DNA from: Solen grandis
Taxonomy: Eukaryota > Mollusca > Bivalvia > Adapedonta > Solenidae
Assembly: GCA_021229015.1 (NCBI GenBank)
Contig: CM037792.1
Span: 39,605,699 to 39,669,698 of the forward strand
Reading direction: 5' to 3'
DNA: 64,000 nucleotides
Shown here: positions 35,029 to 47,600 of the stretch, one piece after another
Position numbering within the stretch: the stretch's first letter is position 1
Layout of the letters: each line of letters opens with the position of its first letter
Position numbers and translations under genes: made by a program
The notes under the pieces: model-generated
Databases searched by the model: none
The model's input: only the letters and a program-made list of their open reading frames with translations
What the model was told of the DNA's origin: nothing

Positions 35029-36309
35029 ACAAGAAGAGAAACTCGAGTGAATATGGCTGGTTGAAAGCAGGCTGATTTTCACTGGGGTCAAACGTTTGCT
35101 CATTGTTTTCTTTGTTCTGGTTAAGCCATCCTGTCACATTTAATGAATTGAACATCAGTGAAATATTTTTTGATATGCATAACATAATATGAGAAGATGT
35201 TTTTTTTTTTTTTTTTGGTAATAATACATATATGTCTAATATTATCTGCAACTATTCTGTCAGATGGTATTATGATTTTAAAATCCTTCTCTAGGAACCA
35301 TATAGATCATTGACACAAAACATTAATACTCTGTAAGGAAAGCACGATTATGTTTATATGATGTTAAACTCTTTAGCCCATAAAATCTAAGTGCTACGTT
35401 GAACACAAGTGACCTATATAGGAACCATTGTGTCATGTCTGGTTACATCCTGAGTTTTGTCTTAAACTCACATTACATGAAAATACAGGTGGGGAAACAT
35501 GGAATAAATCACCTTTATTGATAATTTTTATCATGCCTTGGTGCATATGAAAATTGTTAATAAGAAATTTATTTTGCACATGCTTAATTACTGTGTAAGA
35601 AAAATACAATTTTGGCACATATATAATTTTGTATAATGTAGTAAAGTAATTACTATTTCTGTCACATATAATGTGAATGTTACAGTCTAATTGAGTTAAT
35701 ATTTGCACATATGTTAATGTTGTATTTAAAACACTTTAAACATAATGTAGAATGTTTCCACTATCTAAAAATAAGTATAATGACTGACTATAATGGTTTA
35801 TGTTCTATCCAAAAAAAATACCGTATTGGCACTTGGAAGAATACATTTTTGTCAAATATATATTTCATTTGTTTGTTTTCATTATTGCTGGCTAGGGGTA
35901 GGTGGGCAAAATGTTTTGTACAACCATATATCTATATAGGGGTTGATAAGAAAATGAGGAATCTTTCTTATGAAAATTGTAATATTTCGACTCCGGTTTA
36001 TGCCAGGTTCTACTTTTTTGAATCTTGTACCTTTTAGTTCTTCTCCATCTGCAATATATAAGCTGGATTTCATGGTATGATGTGGCACAGTGTTTGTATT
36101 GTTCTTGTTTATGTAAATTTACTATGATTTTTTTAAAGTTCATTGACCTGGCTATAATGCCACCAATAATACTTTAATAGTACTAAATGGAACTTAAATC
36201 CTTCAATTAGGTAGAAACACTTTCAACTGTTCCTGTTTTATGAAACTTTCAAGTAAATGTCAAAGGTTATAGTAATTATATGAGTAATAACTTTAACTTA
36301 CAATGTTTC

Positions 36310-36551
36310 TTAACCCTTTCCCTCATATAGACTCATTTTGACGCACTCAATAGGTACCACATAAAGCCTGATCTGCAGAAAACCACAGTTAAACCTTACC
36401 AAATTTAACTACAAAATCCGCATTTCCAGACCACTGAGGAGCAGCGAACAGCATAAAACCTGATCAGCCTGCGAGTTATTCGCAGGCTGATCTGGTTTTA
36501 TGCTGTTCGCATAGGTCTTTTCATGGTTTCCTCTGTGAGGGAAAGGGTTAA
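36310..36551 (+). mobile_element. TTAA hairpin MITE, family 1
   Basis: Full-length intergenic copy with intact hairpin and TTAA at both ends. Confidence 0.88.
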
Positions 36552-37276
36552 GATATGAAATATTTGGGTATTTTTTTTTTTTTGAGAGGAATGGAGTGAT
36601 GAAATTTGACCTTAAATATTTAAGTATTTCTTCATGTTATGTGTGGCTGGTGTAATTTGAGTCATATAGTCAGAGTAATGGGATTGGGGGATCCAGTTAA
36701 AATCATGTATACTCACTAGGATCAGCATTTTTTTTTAGCAATCCTGAACACAATACATGTAAATGGTTTTAAGATCTTGGCAAAACTCAGCTATGGATAT
36801 TAGACAGGTAGATACAGAGTTACAGCCCTTTGTTAAATGTCACATTTATGGTCTTAGTGCCCATATTCTATATTAAGTTATGAATATTTGGTGTATTGTA
36901 AATTGAGCGTTGGCCACAAAACTGTCCTATCTTCTTCAGTGTCTATATGTACTTGGAACAGTTTTCTGGTCAACCCCTTTAAATGTTTATTAGATATCAG
37001 CAAAGAATTATTATCATCCATAGAATGGCCAGGTTACTTTCATTTTTTTTGTGGGGGTGGGGGGTCCAAGCCTACTGAAAAGTCTGCAAAACATGAAAGT
37101 CTAATACACTAATTTAGTAGTAGTAGTAGTAGTAGTTTGAGAGATGCAACATCTGTTGTATCCAAACTAAATATATCAAAAAATTATTTAAAAAAAAACC
37201 GGAAAAATTTAATTAACTCATTTTGGTGTCAATCTACAAGCTTTAGATTCCATATAGGAATGGTACAATCACTTAG

Positions 37277-37545
37277 ACTGACAACTTCAATTTATGTATC
37301 ACTCCAAAAAAAGTGCTTACATGGTTAAATTATGAATCACTCTACTAACAAAATAGCACATGCATCTCATGGATTCGAAATACATATAATAATATATTAA
37401 ACTGACAACTCAAATTTATGTATCACTCCACTAACAAAATAGTGCATACAGCTCATTGATTAGAAATACATATATGACTGACAACTCAAATTTATGTATC
37501 ACTCCACTAACAAAATAGCACATACAGCTCATGGCCTCAATATTA
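37277..37545 (+). repeat. 76-bp tandem repeat, about three copies
   Basis: ACTGACAACTCAAATTTATG starts at 37401 and 37477, with a diverged unit at 37277. It is preceded by an (AGT)n run at 37116-37135. Confidence 0.8.
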
Positions 37546-38916
37546 ACATATACTCAGTGTCATTAAATGTTTGCAGTATCCAGCATTGTATGATGCTTTT
37601 AACTTTTTAATGTCTGACCCAATTTTGGCCACAGGTCTAATTTTATGATAGATTTATCACTTTCGTATGTAAATTGCAGTATCACTACTTTAAAAAAAAT
37701 TAAATTAATATTATTGTAGTTATTATTTTATACGAATTTAATTTGAAACCTTAAAAGTTGTTTTAACCTATTGATACAAAGGTGCCTCAAGTAACATCAG
37801 ACGTATACTTGATCATATAGAAAATTTATTTAGTACTTTTAATTGTCACAATTTAATATCATTTGTGTTATATTATTTAATATTATATTTTGTATTTATA
37901 TCAGAATATTATTTCATTTATTACTATCATTATTTTAATAGTAATAATCATATTTTGGGTATTATATTTAATAATATATAAAGTATTTTTATGTTGCATT
38001 GTTTAGAACGCAACATATTGTAACCAATTACGAAAATGATAATACCGGATATCCAAATTCAGTGCCCTCTTGCAGGAAAGATATAAGTGCACCTGTTTGA
38101 GAAGGTGGGAAAAATTATCAATGAAAATACTATGAAAGAAATTGTGTGACATACGCCAGTGAAGTGCAGCAGACCATGTACATCTGGCATGTGTGTCCTT
38201 GGTTTATACGAATATGATAAATGAAATTATGTTGTCGGTCCTCACAGTTACAAGATCCATTTGATAAGGGAGATCAGTAAAACGGTTCCAAAATTACAGG
38301 CCACACTTTCTCCTTTACCATTCCAGTTTATGCTTAACGCAACATTAAGACTTTCAGTCCTTTGATTATTTATTATTATTATTATTATATTATAATTATT
38401 ATTATATTAAGGCCAAACAGTCAAAAACTAAAGTAAAAAAGTTTTAAGAAACACCATAGAAAAATTGTTAAAAATGTTAAAAAAATCATTAAAACTACAT
38501 TTGTCAACTTTAAATCATTGTTATTTAACAAGCAATAGTTGTTTTATGACTTTTTGTCAAAACTAAAGTTAGTGTATATTTGAGCTTTTTTTTCATTTCA
38601 GCTTTTTTTTTCATAACTTACATTTTACTGTATCTTAATCTACATTACTTTAACCACAAGCAATACTATTTTCATTATAATTCTGTTCTTTATACAAAGG
38701 GAAATATGCCATAGATTAGGAAGGTTGTGATTTTATTGACTTCTGTACAACATTGCATATTGGCTCAACATGGTGTGCCCAAATTTGTTATAACTGATAC
38801 AAGTAGCTCCCTGCTTGGCGTCAGAATATATACAGGCTCTGTAAAATATGCATTAAGCATGGAGTTATTACTGATGGGGAAAAACAGGTCTCATGATTTA
38901 ATTGTTAATTGTTTTC

Positions 38917-39120
38917 CAGTCATTGGGTCTCATGTCTTATACAGGGTAGCTGTAGGACTGGTTAGTCTGGTGTCAATAATGTGACAGGGTGTGGTATCAT
39001 GCCCCTTGTATATGGCTTGATACTGCGGTGTGGCAGCACTATATCTGTCTTAAGTAGGCATAGTCTCCAAATTACAGAAATATTGTTGTTGGAACCGTTC
39101 AACCCAAGAAACAAACAAAA
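38917..39120 (+). mobile_element. SINE family B, 3' two-thirds
   Basis: GGTCTCATGTCTTATACAGGG, GGACTGGTTAGTCTGGTGTC and the tail to CAACCCAAGAAACAAACAAA. The tRNA-like head is missing. Confidence 0.72.
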
Positions 39121-39345
39121 ATAAGGGTGTCCAGTCGTGCATGAAGATTTCTGTCTGAGTTAAATTATCCGTTTGTCATTCCATCTACTTAAATCTTAAT
39201 GATATATCTTATAATGACAGGCTTAGTTAATTACTAAATGGTTTGTAGGTTGTGTTAACGTCATCATTAGTTGCAGATAATGTATACTGTGAAAAAAAGT
39301 TAAATTAACACATTTAGACTCAAATTCCACCAAACATACTTAGCG

Positions 39346-39497
39346 TTAACCCTTTCCCTCAATAATATTTACCACCAAATACATAATATCTTAAAGCAAT
39401 TTAATTATAAAATTATTAGACTTAAGCGGAAAGATAAAACTGATCGCTGTGATTATGCATCTATGCTGTCTAGTTTCAGTTTCTCTGAGGGAAAGTT
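39346..39497 (+). mobile_element. Decayed TTAA MITE
   Basis: TTAACCCTTTCCCTCA at the left and TCTCTGAGGGAAAGTTA at the right are recognisable; the middle is unlike family 1. Confidence 0.5.
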
Positions 39498-39911
39498 AGT
39501 ATTTGAATTATCAGTGCCCATAAATAATATTTCATTTCTTAACAAATGTAAATTATCAAGATGATGAATCATGTCAACTTAAGTTCTTGAATATTTGATA
39601 AAAATCTGGTATGATACGTTGTGAAGACAGTTGAAGGTGTATCTAGTATGCTGCTCTATTATACTGTTGAATTAGGAAGAGAGCTTTTAATTAACTTGTA
39701 ATGTTTTTTATTTTGTGTTCACCAATTAATAACATGGAATAAGTTAGTCCACTAAATCTTGTTTGTACTAGGGTGTTGATGGCTATTGAACATCTTATAA
39801 TTCATGCAATTAAAAGAAAAGAAAAAAAAGTTTTTATCAAACATATGTCGTCTGGCTTGTTATTTGTATTCCTGAAAAATTGTTTGCTTTGGTGTAAGAT
39901 CGATTATTTAT

Positions 39912-40003
39912 TTCACTGAGTGAACATAAAAAGTGATATTTTCACGAGTAGCGAAGCCACGAGTGAAAATGCATCTTTTATGTTCACGAATGAAATTTTA
40001 CAT
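39912..40003. mobile_element. Hairpin MITE
   Basis: ATTTCACTGAGTGAACATAA and TTATGTTCACGAATGAAAT are inverted ends; the arms are about 40 bp around a short GTAGCGAAGCCAC centre. Confidence 0.65.
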
Positions 40004-40074
40004 AGACCTTTCACCAAAACAAACATTTTTTCTTTTATTCAATGCTTTAAAGGTCAGAAATCAGCTGTGTTATA

Positions 40075-40692
40075 CCCCGGTCACACAGTCACGGAAGAAC
40101 GGTACGGAAGAGCTACGGTGTTACCGGCAACGGATGACTATGGACATGTCAAATTCCGGCTTCTGCCACGGTTCTAGTACGATGCACAACGGTGTGAGTA
40201 CGGAGTTTGACGGATACACGGGGAGATAATAGGTAAAAGAACCAGGAGAGATACGGTTCCGGTTGGATTCCTACGGTTATGCACGGTTTAATACGGAGCC
40301 TCACGATATTGGTCGATTCTACTACGGATACACTACGATCTATTACGGTAAAAGTACGGGTACGGTACGAATAAGAACGGTCCGATACGTGGGTCTCCGT
40401 ATCAAACCGTGGAAATCCTTGAAATTTCTGGAACTACGGTTCAGGACGGGCTAATACGGTTTTCATACGGACCAGGACGAATCGCTACGGTCTTATACGG
40501 ACTACTACGGATTACTACGGATACGCTACGGTCTGTTGATCCGTGACAAAATTTTAATTAAAATTCAATGACTACTACGGATGATCACGGTTACAATACG
40601 GAGAACTACGGACCAATACGGATAGCTACGGACAATGCCGGAGCGAATCCGTAACTCTTCCGCGGCGGTCTTCCGTGAATGTGTGACCGGGG
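40075..40692. mobile_element. TIR element with TACGG-rich interior
   Basis: Ends CCCCGGTCACACAGTCACGG and the inverted CCGTGAATGTGTGACCGGGG; the TIR continues through GAAGA. The 560-bp interior contains dozens of TACGG, CTACGGA and ATACGG words with changing spacers. It is CpG-rich compared with both flanks. No transposase. Confidence 0.8.
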
Positions 40693-40900
40693 TTTTATGT
40701 ACAAAAGACGTCAAAATTGGCGGGATAACCTCGCGTCATTTCTTGCGTAAAACCCAGCTCACTAAACGCTCGATCAGTTTATAACGTAGGGTCGGGTTCC
40801 AATTCTTGATAATTTTGCTGTTCAAAACAGTGAAATTATATCCTGATAATCCACTGTTATTTCTAGGTAATTCATCGAAAAAATTAAATAAATACCGGTA

Positions 40901-41103
40901 GACCATTTCACCAGAGGATCGGCTATACACCTTGTAATTCGCTGATTTAAATTGACCAATCAGTGACCTGGGAAAACCTCAAATGTATGTTTATTTCTCA
41001 TGGAACAATGTGTGGAATTATAGACAAGCATGTAGATTAGGTGTTCGGGTGGTGCTCGTTTATTTTATTGTAGGTTTACGTCTCATTTTGGAGTGAAATG
41101 GTT
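40901..41103 (-). mobile_element. GACCATTTCAC-type MITE
   Basis: GACCATTTCACC at one end, GTGAAATGGT at the other, about 203 bp. It is the reverse complement of the copy at 52011, with shared words CAAATGTATGTTTATTTCTC and GTTTACGTCTCATTTTGG. Confidence 0.7.
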
Positions 41104-41241
41104 GGTAAAAGATGTTATATATCGGGGTTTGACCTCAAAACGCTTTCATTGCCTTATTTTTTTCTTGCATTTGGGACAGTTTTATTGCAATCCTTGATAT
41201 ACTGAAAAAAAAAAAGTAATGCTTGGTTAACTTTTTAGCTC

Positions 41242-42024
41242 ACCTGGCACGGAATGCCAAGGTGAGCTTTTGGGATCAGCCTTTGTCCGGCGTCCGTCAT
41301 CGTGAGTCGTCAGTCGTCAACAATTTACTTAATAATCTACTGATGGGAAAGTGATCAGGGTTTGCAAGGATAACTTATAAGGTGATCCCCTATAAAATTG
41401 TTCAAATGGTTCCAGTCTGTTGCATAATTAGGTCACAGGAGCTAAAATAGATTTAAAAAATGAAGTGTTAAAAATCTTCTTCTCAGAAACCACAAGGCCT
41501 TGAGTTTAGATATTTGGTGTGTAGCATTGTCTAGTAAACCTCTACCAAGTTTGTTCAAATCATGACCCTGGGGTCAAAGTTGGCCCCTTCCCAGGGGTCA
41601 CCTGATTTTTACATTGGCTAATATAGGAAAAAACTTGAAAAAATTTCTTCTCAGAAACCACAAGGCCTGGAGTTTAGATATTTAGTATGTAGTATTGTCT
41701 AGTAGACCTCTATCAAGTTTGTTCAAATCATGACCCTGGGGTATAGGCTAATATAGGAAAAACTTGAAAAATCTTCTTGTCAGAAACCACAAGGCCTGAA
41801 GTTTAGATATTTGGTGTGTAGCATTGCCTAGTAGACCTCTATCAAGTTTGTTCACATCATGGCCCAAGGGTCAAAAATGTAATATGGGCTAGTAGACCTC
41901 TACCAAGTTTTTTCAAATCACGGCCCTTGGGTCAAAATTGGCCCTGCCCCAGGTGTCACTTGAATTTTACATAGCCTAATGATACCAGGTGAGCGATCCA
42001 GGGCCATTATGACCCTCTTGTTTT
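41242..42024 (+). repeat. Dispersed element bounded by AGCTCACCTGG/CCAGGTGAGC
   Basis: Starts TAGCTCACCTGGCACGG with a small GTGAGC hairpin, has a TCCGTCATCGTGAGTCGTCAG segment, and then four degenerate units with AAACCACAAGGCCTGGAGTT and GTTCAAATCATGACCCTGGG. Closes with CAGGTGAGCGATCCAGGGCC..CTCTTGTTTTT. Confidence 0.7.
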
Positions 42025-42339
42025 TTGAAGGATATGCACTAGACACGCATGTACCATAAATTGTGTTCATACAAAATCATGTGTACATAAGGGTGAAGCC
42101 TTAAGGGACTGGACAGGTGGCCAAACTGGACATTTGTGCCAAACAACAGTACCAGATCAGATAACGCACTAAAATCTGTGGTTCTCTGTTTAATAAATAC
42201 ATGTATTACATTTCTGTTACCCAGCGTTACGTTTTGTGTCACCTATTGTAAGAACACTTGTTTTCATTCAGTATAGTTCTTAAAACAAGTCTTTTATCTT
42301 GTAATGGACTTGATACCGATTTTCATGCTCCTATCAACC

Positions 42340-42650
42340 GTCCCCGGAGGCCGAGTGGTTTGAGCGTCCTCCTCGGGAGCGGGAGGTCGTGGGTTCGATC
42401 CCCGGCTGCAACATTCCAAAGTCGTAAAAATGGTAACGTTATAGCCCCTTGCTTGGCGCTTAGCATATAAGGGTAGTTGCAGGACTGGTTGGTCCGATGT
42501 CAGGATAATGTGACTGGATGTGATATCATGCCACATGTCTACGGTGTGATACTGCAGTGTAGCAACACTATATCTGTTTCAAGTAGACATCGTCTCCAAA
42601 TGACTAAATTAATGTCGGTGAGACGTTAAACCCAACAAACAAACAAACAT
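42340..42650 (+). mobile_element. tRNA-derived SINE, family B, full length
   Basis: Head GTCCCCGGAGGCCGAGTGG with B box GGGTTCGATCCCC, then CTTGCTTGGCGCTTAGCATA and the tail module GTGATACTGCAGTG..GCAACACTATATCTG, ending GACGTTAAACCCAACAAACA. It is the only complete copy of this family in the window. Confidence 0.87.
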
Positions 42651-44257
42651 GTTCCTGTCATGAAATTGTTAAATCTAAAATTTAAGCCCTGCTTCATTTA
42701 ATAAAGACACAGTGTGAAATGTACTGCAAAACAAAAACAAAAAAGATTCTAAAAACAACAACAACAACAAGGGGACCATACTGGCCATGATGTGGACAGA
42801 CTTGGTAGATGTCAACTTGGCCATGTTGTCATTCTTCATCATTTTGTTTTCCTTTCGTAATTAAATCATTTTAGATTGACATAATATGGAATTGATATGC
42901 AAGTACTTCGATAAACAAAGTACGATAAAAACGGGACGAATAGAGAATCGACAGATTTGCACAGTGTGGCCATACCACGTGGTATATGGCGTCGTTTTAA
43001 GCTATCAAAAGCAGCATAATTTGTCTCGATTCGAAAAAGAAAACTGCTGTAAGTAATTTATTTCTTCATTAATTTTGATAAGATATACCTCATGCGAAGC
43101 GCACTACACAAAAAGCATAATTATTCTTTTGTCAGATGTCACTTCTGCAAGCATTAAAATACTTTTAATATCCCATTAAATGTCCGATAAAACAGCAAAA
43201 CCATTTTAATTTACCCCATCTATTCCCTGTTTATTCCTGCGATGGTTTATTTAACAGGAAACATATTTTAATGGGTAACACCTTTAAAATACCATGAAAA
43301 TATCCTTTTAATGACCATGAAAGGGCAAATATGCCATCAAAATGCAAATGTGTTAACTGAAAAATTTATGGCCATGAATAAGCCATGGTTTTTCGTAATT
43401 TGTATCTTGTCACAGTTTTTTTTAATGGCAATTTAATTATTTTCATGCCCATTAAAGTAAATTAATATATTTTATTGGCATGACAATGCCACATATTTTA
43501 AAATAAAACTCATTAAAAAGCAGATTTACTTGCATGTTCTATATAACCCATTAAAAATCTAGGTGAAGTGAATTTAATGGCCCTTACATTCAGGACATGT
43601 TCACATTATTTGAACAAATACTTTATTAAGGTAAAAAAGTTGCCTCCCCTGTTTGTAAAAGGGTAAATCGAGGATATGACATGTTAATTCAGTGAAGAAA
43701 GTTTTAGCTGTAAATTCTTTGCCTTTGTTTCCACCTCATAGCAAGTAAGGTCAATTTTCATTGGCTAATCAAACTGTTTCATTCAAATATATGTACCAGC
43801 CAATCATAGTGCTTCATTTGAAATTTGTCATCAGGATTTCAAAATAAAGGATTATAATAGATAATTCAGAAGGAAAGGAAGATGGACAAAAAAAAGAAGC
43901 ACTGTGGTAAATAACAGAATGTATCAATGAGGTATGTAGATTTTTTTCCCAATATTATCAATAAAATACAAATGGAACTTTTGAAAAAGATTGATTGAAG
44001 GAAAATTATGAACCAACTAAACTAGATTCCTGTTAATACAGATTAATTGCTTAGGTTTTAGATTTTATGGTATTTGGCACATGATCCCAATGTTTTAGAT
44101 CTACTCTTGCTTTAGTTTTGGAATTAGCATTGTTTTAATGTGTACATGCATTACACGTATTTGTATTCATGTCTATATTGTATATATGTCCCCCGATATT
44201 TATATGGAAACATTGTTTTTGTCAGAGCTGTCTGTCCGTCTGTTTGTCTGTCTATTC

Positions 44258-44595
44258 ACAGGAGTTTGAAATTCTAACAATAAGTAAGTATGTAAATATA
44301 TAGTAAAAGATAAGCCCCGTACATAAAAAAAAACAAAAAAAAAAAAACGTTACACACAAGGAATGCAACGCCTTTTCGCCACATAACCCACGTTTGCTTG
44401 AATTATACGATCGGAATAATGAATGATAGCAATCTAGTGAGCCTACTCGATAAAGAATACTAAAATGCACCCAAAACAACCGATGTTATTTTAAGTCATG
44501 CCATTTTACAGGAATAACTCAGCAATTTTTGCTCATTTTTCTGAGTTGACAGTTGGTCGTCGGAGCCATTCGCTGACGTCACACAATTACAGCTC
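44258..44595 (+). repeat. Left arm of inner inverted repeat
   Basis: Runs from CACAGGAGTTTGAA to the CGCTGACGTCAC..AATT..CAGCT region. It is the inverted counterpart of 46532-46849 at roughly 80-85% identity by eye, with landmarks AAGGCGTTGCATTCC, TGGGTGCATTT and GCCATTCGCTGACGTCA in both. Confidence 0.82.
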
Positions 44596-44611
44596 AGTGG
44601 AAATACGAAGC

Positions 44612-46345
44612 AAGTAAGTAAGTAAGTAAGTAAATATTTTATTATTGTGACATGTGCATGCAATACAATTACATGTTACACATTTTAAATATAGCACCCG
44701 GCCCAGTGGTCCTATATGTCACCAAAGAAAACTGAATACTAAAATTATTAAGTACATAATGTATGCAGTCAGCTATGTAAATGTGAAATGGCATGTTGAA
44801 TGATTATAAAACCTATTTCAAGATCAATTATACATTAACGATCTCCGCAATAAATACGATTTGACGATATTTTGGCCGATTTCCTGGGATAATCTGTCAG
44901 CCTTTTTATCATTTTATCAACTATTGATACTGATGGATTTTTTTCGAGAAACATCACTCCAAGATGCTGGTACCGATCTACAGTTTCTAGGATGTTGCCA
45001 CCTACTGAAAAAAACACAATCTGTTCTTGCGGTGCATCCACGCCGAAAGTGCAAACACTTTGCTTTACCGGTATTGATTAATGCCCTCAACCGCCTGTAG
45101 CAGTTGTATAGGACGTTAAGCATTTGTTGTACAGATCAACTTCGGATCCGGCGATTAGCACTATGTCGTCTGCGTATAACAGTAAAGAAATTCGCGCGTG
45201 GCCGAGTCACTATATATTCCATCAATTTCTGACTGTGTTTCACGACACAACTCAATTCTGTTTATTATGTTCATAAACGCTAACGTTGTTTGTTCGCTGT
45301 CAAAAAATTAGCTTATATATGTCTTAATTTATAACATTTCTCATCACAATCACTATTACTTGTGTGCCTTTTGTCACCATAATCCGTTTGACATGAAAAC
45401 CCGAGATCTATGTATGTCACTAGAACATAATGGTCCGGTAGGCGAGAAAGGTCACTGAGTATTCCGTGTAACCGATGTTGACCTGTGATCTCCTGTACAG
45501 TTAAAACCTCGAATGGATTACATTTGTTTAATATGTCCTGTGGAATACATAAAAAAACGACTACAGATCTACCTCGGCCTGAAATGCAAGTATAATTATC
45601 ATTAGGAAACCGGCCATTTAATATACAAAATTTACATTTGTATAAAAACTCGATAAATGCATGCTCGATAAATGCATGACCATGCTGGTAAACACCTATA
45701 TCTAACGGTGATATATTAGGAACATTATCACAATTTTGGATAGTATCAAGAATAGCGCCTATTCTGGCATTGAAGTCAGCTCCCATGAACATACTATCAC
45801 GTTCATTATGTATGTAAATTTGTGACAAGAGATAAACAAAAATAAGATTGACCATCGCGACCCCTCGTAGAGGTTTCTGGTGGCAAATAGCATGAGAATA
45901 CAAAGTTATAATCAGACTCTTTGTGGGTAAATGAGTGTGCTAATTTGCAATCATACAATTTATCTTACTTGACTATTTGAGTTCACCGTCCCTTCGACAG
46001 TATTTCAGTCATATAGCGACGTCCAGCTAATTACAGATGGAGGAAGACCCCGAATGCACGGAGGCATCCGGGTAGAACCACCGACCTATCGCAGACTAAC
46101 TGGAAGGCTTCCTCACATGAAAATTTCGAATGACCCTGCCGGGATTCGAACCCACGCGGTGAGGGACTGAGTGACTGTTAAAGTCAGCGACTTTACAATC
46201 TCGGCCATGGAGATCCCGACATGATTTATCTTCTATATTAATGTCATAAATATCCTGTTAACACTGTTTAATTACAATACCGACGCCGCCGGAAGCCCTC
46301 GGGGCGTTCCGATGAATGTTTCATCAATAAATCTTAAGTAAGAGT
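44612..46345 (-). pseudogene. Decayed non-LTR retrotransposon (LINE): endonuclease and RT remnants
   Basis: Read on the minus strand. Endonuclease pieces: ASGGVGIVIKQC and DIYDINIEDK (46240-46310), YLPPETSTRGRDGQ (about 45860), and MGADFNARIG with a longer open segment at 45313-45903. RT pieces: LLYADDIVLIAGSEVDLYNK (about 45120-45185, the YADD catalytic box), then RALINTGKAKCLHFRRG and VDRYQHLGVMF to a stop at 44835. Most of the RT between them is deleted. The 3' end carries an (ACTT)n tail at 44612-44634. Frameshifts, stops and a SINE insertion make it dead. Confidence 0.85.
45967..46223 (-). mobile_element. tRNA-derived SINE (family A) inserted in the LINE endonuclease
   Basis: Reverse-oriented family A SINE: B-box-like GGGATTCGAACCC near 46139, body with AGCTAATTACAG and GGAAGCCTTCC complements. 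It is flanked by the 9-bp direct repeat ATTTATCTT (45958-45966 and 46224-46232), a clear target duplication. The insertion interrupts the endonuclease between IEDK and YDCKLAHS. Confidence 0.88.
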
Positions 46346-46531
46346 AACATCCCTTGATGGGTTTTCCCACCTTATTATTCCATTTTATTTTAAATATCTA
46401 ATTATTAGAATAGCAATATATGAAATGTTTCAAATCAGCATATCTAAAAATGAACCTAATGCAATAGTACAATTTTATCAAAAAATAAAACATTTTATCA
46501 TAAAATAAAATATTGGAATATTTACCCCCGA

Positions 46532-46849
46532 AGCTGCAATTTCGTGACGTCAGCGAATGGCTTCGACGACAAACTGTCTACTCAGGAAAATTAGCAAAAA
46601 TTGTTGAATTATGCCAATAGAATGGCGTGATGAAAATACTATCGACTGTTTTGGGTGCATTTAGAATAATCTATCGAGTATGCTCACTAAACTGCTACCA
46701 TTCATTATTCCGGTCGCATTATGAAGCAAACGTGTGTTGGGTGGCGAAAAGGCGTTGCATTCCTTATGTGTGTATCTTTTTTATTATTTAGGGGGCTTAT
46801 CTTTTACTATATCATACTTATTTATTGATAGAGCTTCAAACTCCTGTGG
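46532..46849 (-). repeat. Right arm of inner inverted repeat
   Basis: Inverted counterpart of the left arm. The outer ends align as CTCCTGTGG versus CACAGGAG. Outside it, 46850 onward resumes repeat sequence typical of the flanks (CGGAGCAGAACTC and AGTTATTGCCC words). Confidence 0.82.
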
Positions 46850-47600
46850 TCTTTTATACTTTTTGCCCGGAGCAGAACTCAAAAAGTATCAAAACTATTA
46901 ACTTGAAACCTCACAGGTGGATAAATCTCATAGAGGAGAAGTGTCGTGCACAAGAACCATAACTCTGTTCATCACATTTTTGAAGTTATTGCCCTTTTTA
47001 TAAATTTTAGACTTTAAATTTTGTCTGGAGCTTTTCTCAAAAAGTATTAAGCTATAACATGAAAGGTGGATAAATCTCAAGATGGAGAAGTGTCATGCAC
47101 AAGAACCACAAATATGTTCATCATATTTTTGGAGTTATTGCCCTTTAGTTTAATTCATACATGTATTTACTTTTTGTCGAGATCATTACTCATGCACTAT
47201 GAGGCATAGAACCTTGAAGTGTGCTGGGTAGACGTGAAAGAGTTTTGCAGTGCACAAAGAGCATAATCCGTTTCCAAGGTTTCTTGTTGAAGTGTTTCCC
47301 CTTTTATACAATTTCGTGTCCTTAAAATAACTCCTGTTCATTTCATACTATTTAAATCAAATTTCATTTATGGAAATAAATTAATGAAAGAAAGTGTCAT
47401 GCACAAAGTTCATAACTCTGGCCTCAGTATTTTATTGGAGTTATTCCCCCTTTTCACAATTTCTTGACCGCAAGATAACTCCTGTTCTACTTATGCTGTC
47501 GAGACAAAATTTCAGTTATGGAAAGAGAGGAAGTGTCACACACAAGGTCCATAACTCTGGGCGGAGCTTAATCAATATAGTCAGCCTTTTAACTATTTAC
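46850..47600 (+). repeat. Degenerate dispersed repeat inside the long-TIR element
   Basis: Four or so units with GTGTC(A/G)TGCACAAG and CATAACTCTG words, followed by GGAGTTATTGCCC. The matching 5' portion (GTCCGTCTGTTTGTCTGTC) is at 44230-44256, on the other side of the inner composite, so the composite seems to have inserted into this repeat. Confidence 0.55.

Larger units (their letters stand above)
34380..38910. other. Intergenic region downstream of CASC3
   Basis: Besides the listed SINE, MITE and 76-bp repeat it holds AT-rich sequence with (TTA)n near 38370-38410. Short ORFs have no family features. Some of it could be a long 3' UTR, but nothing shows that. Confidence 0.4.

Noticed and set aside
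40075..40692. CpG-island promoter
   Set aside because: The CG content comes from TACGG words inside a TIR-bounded element, and no start context or exon lies next to it.
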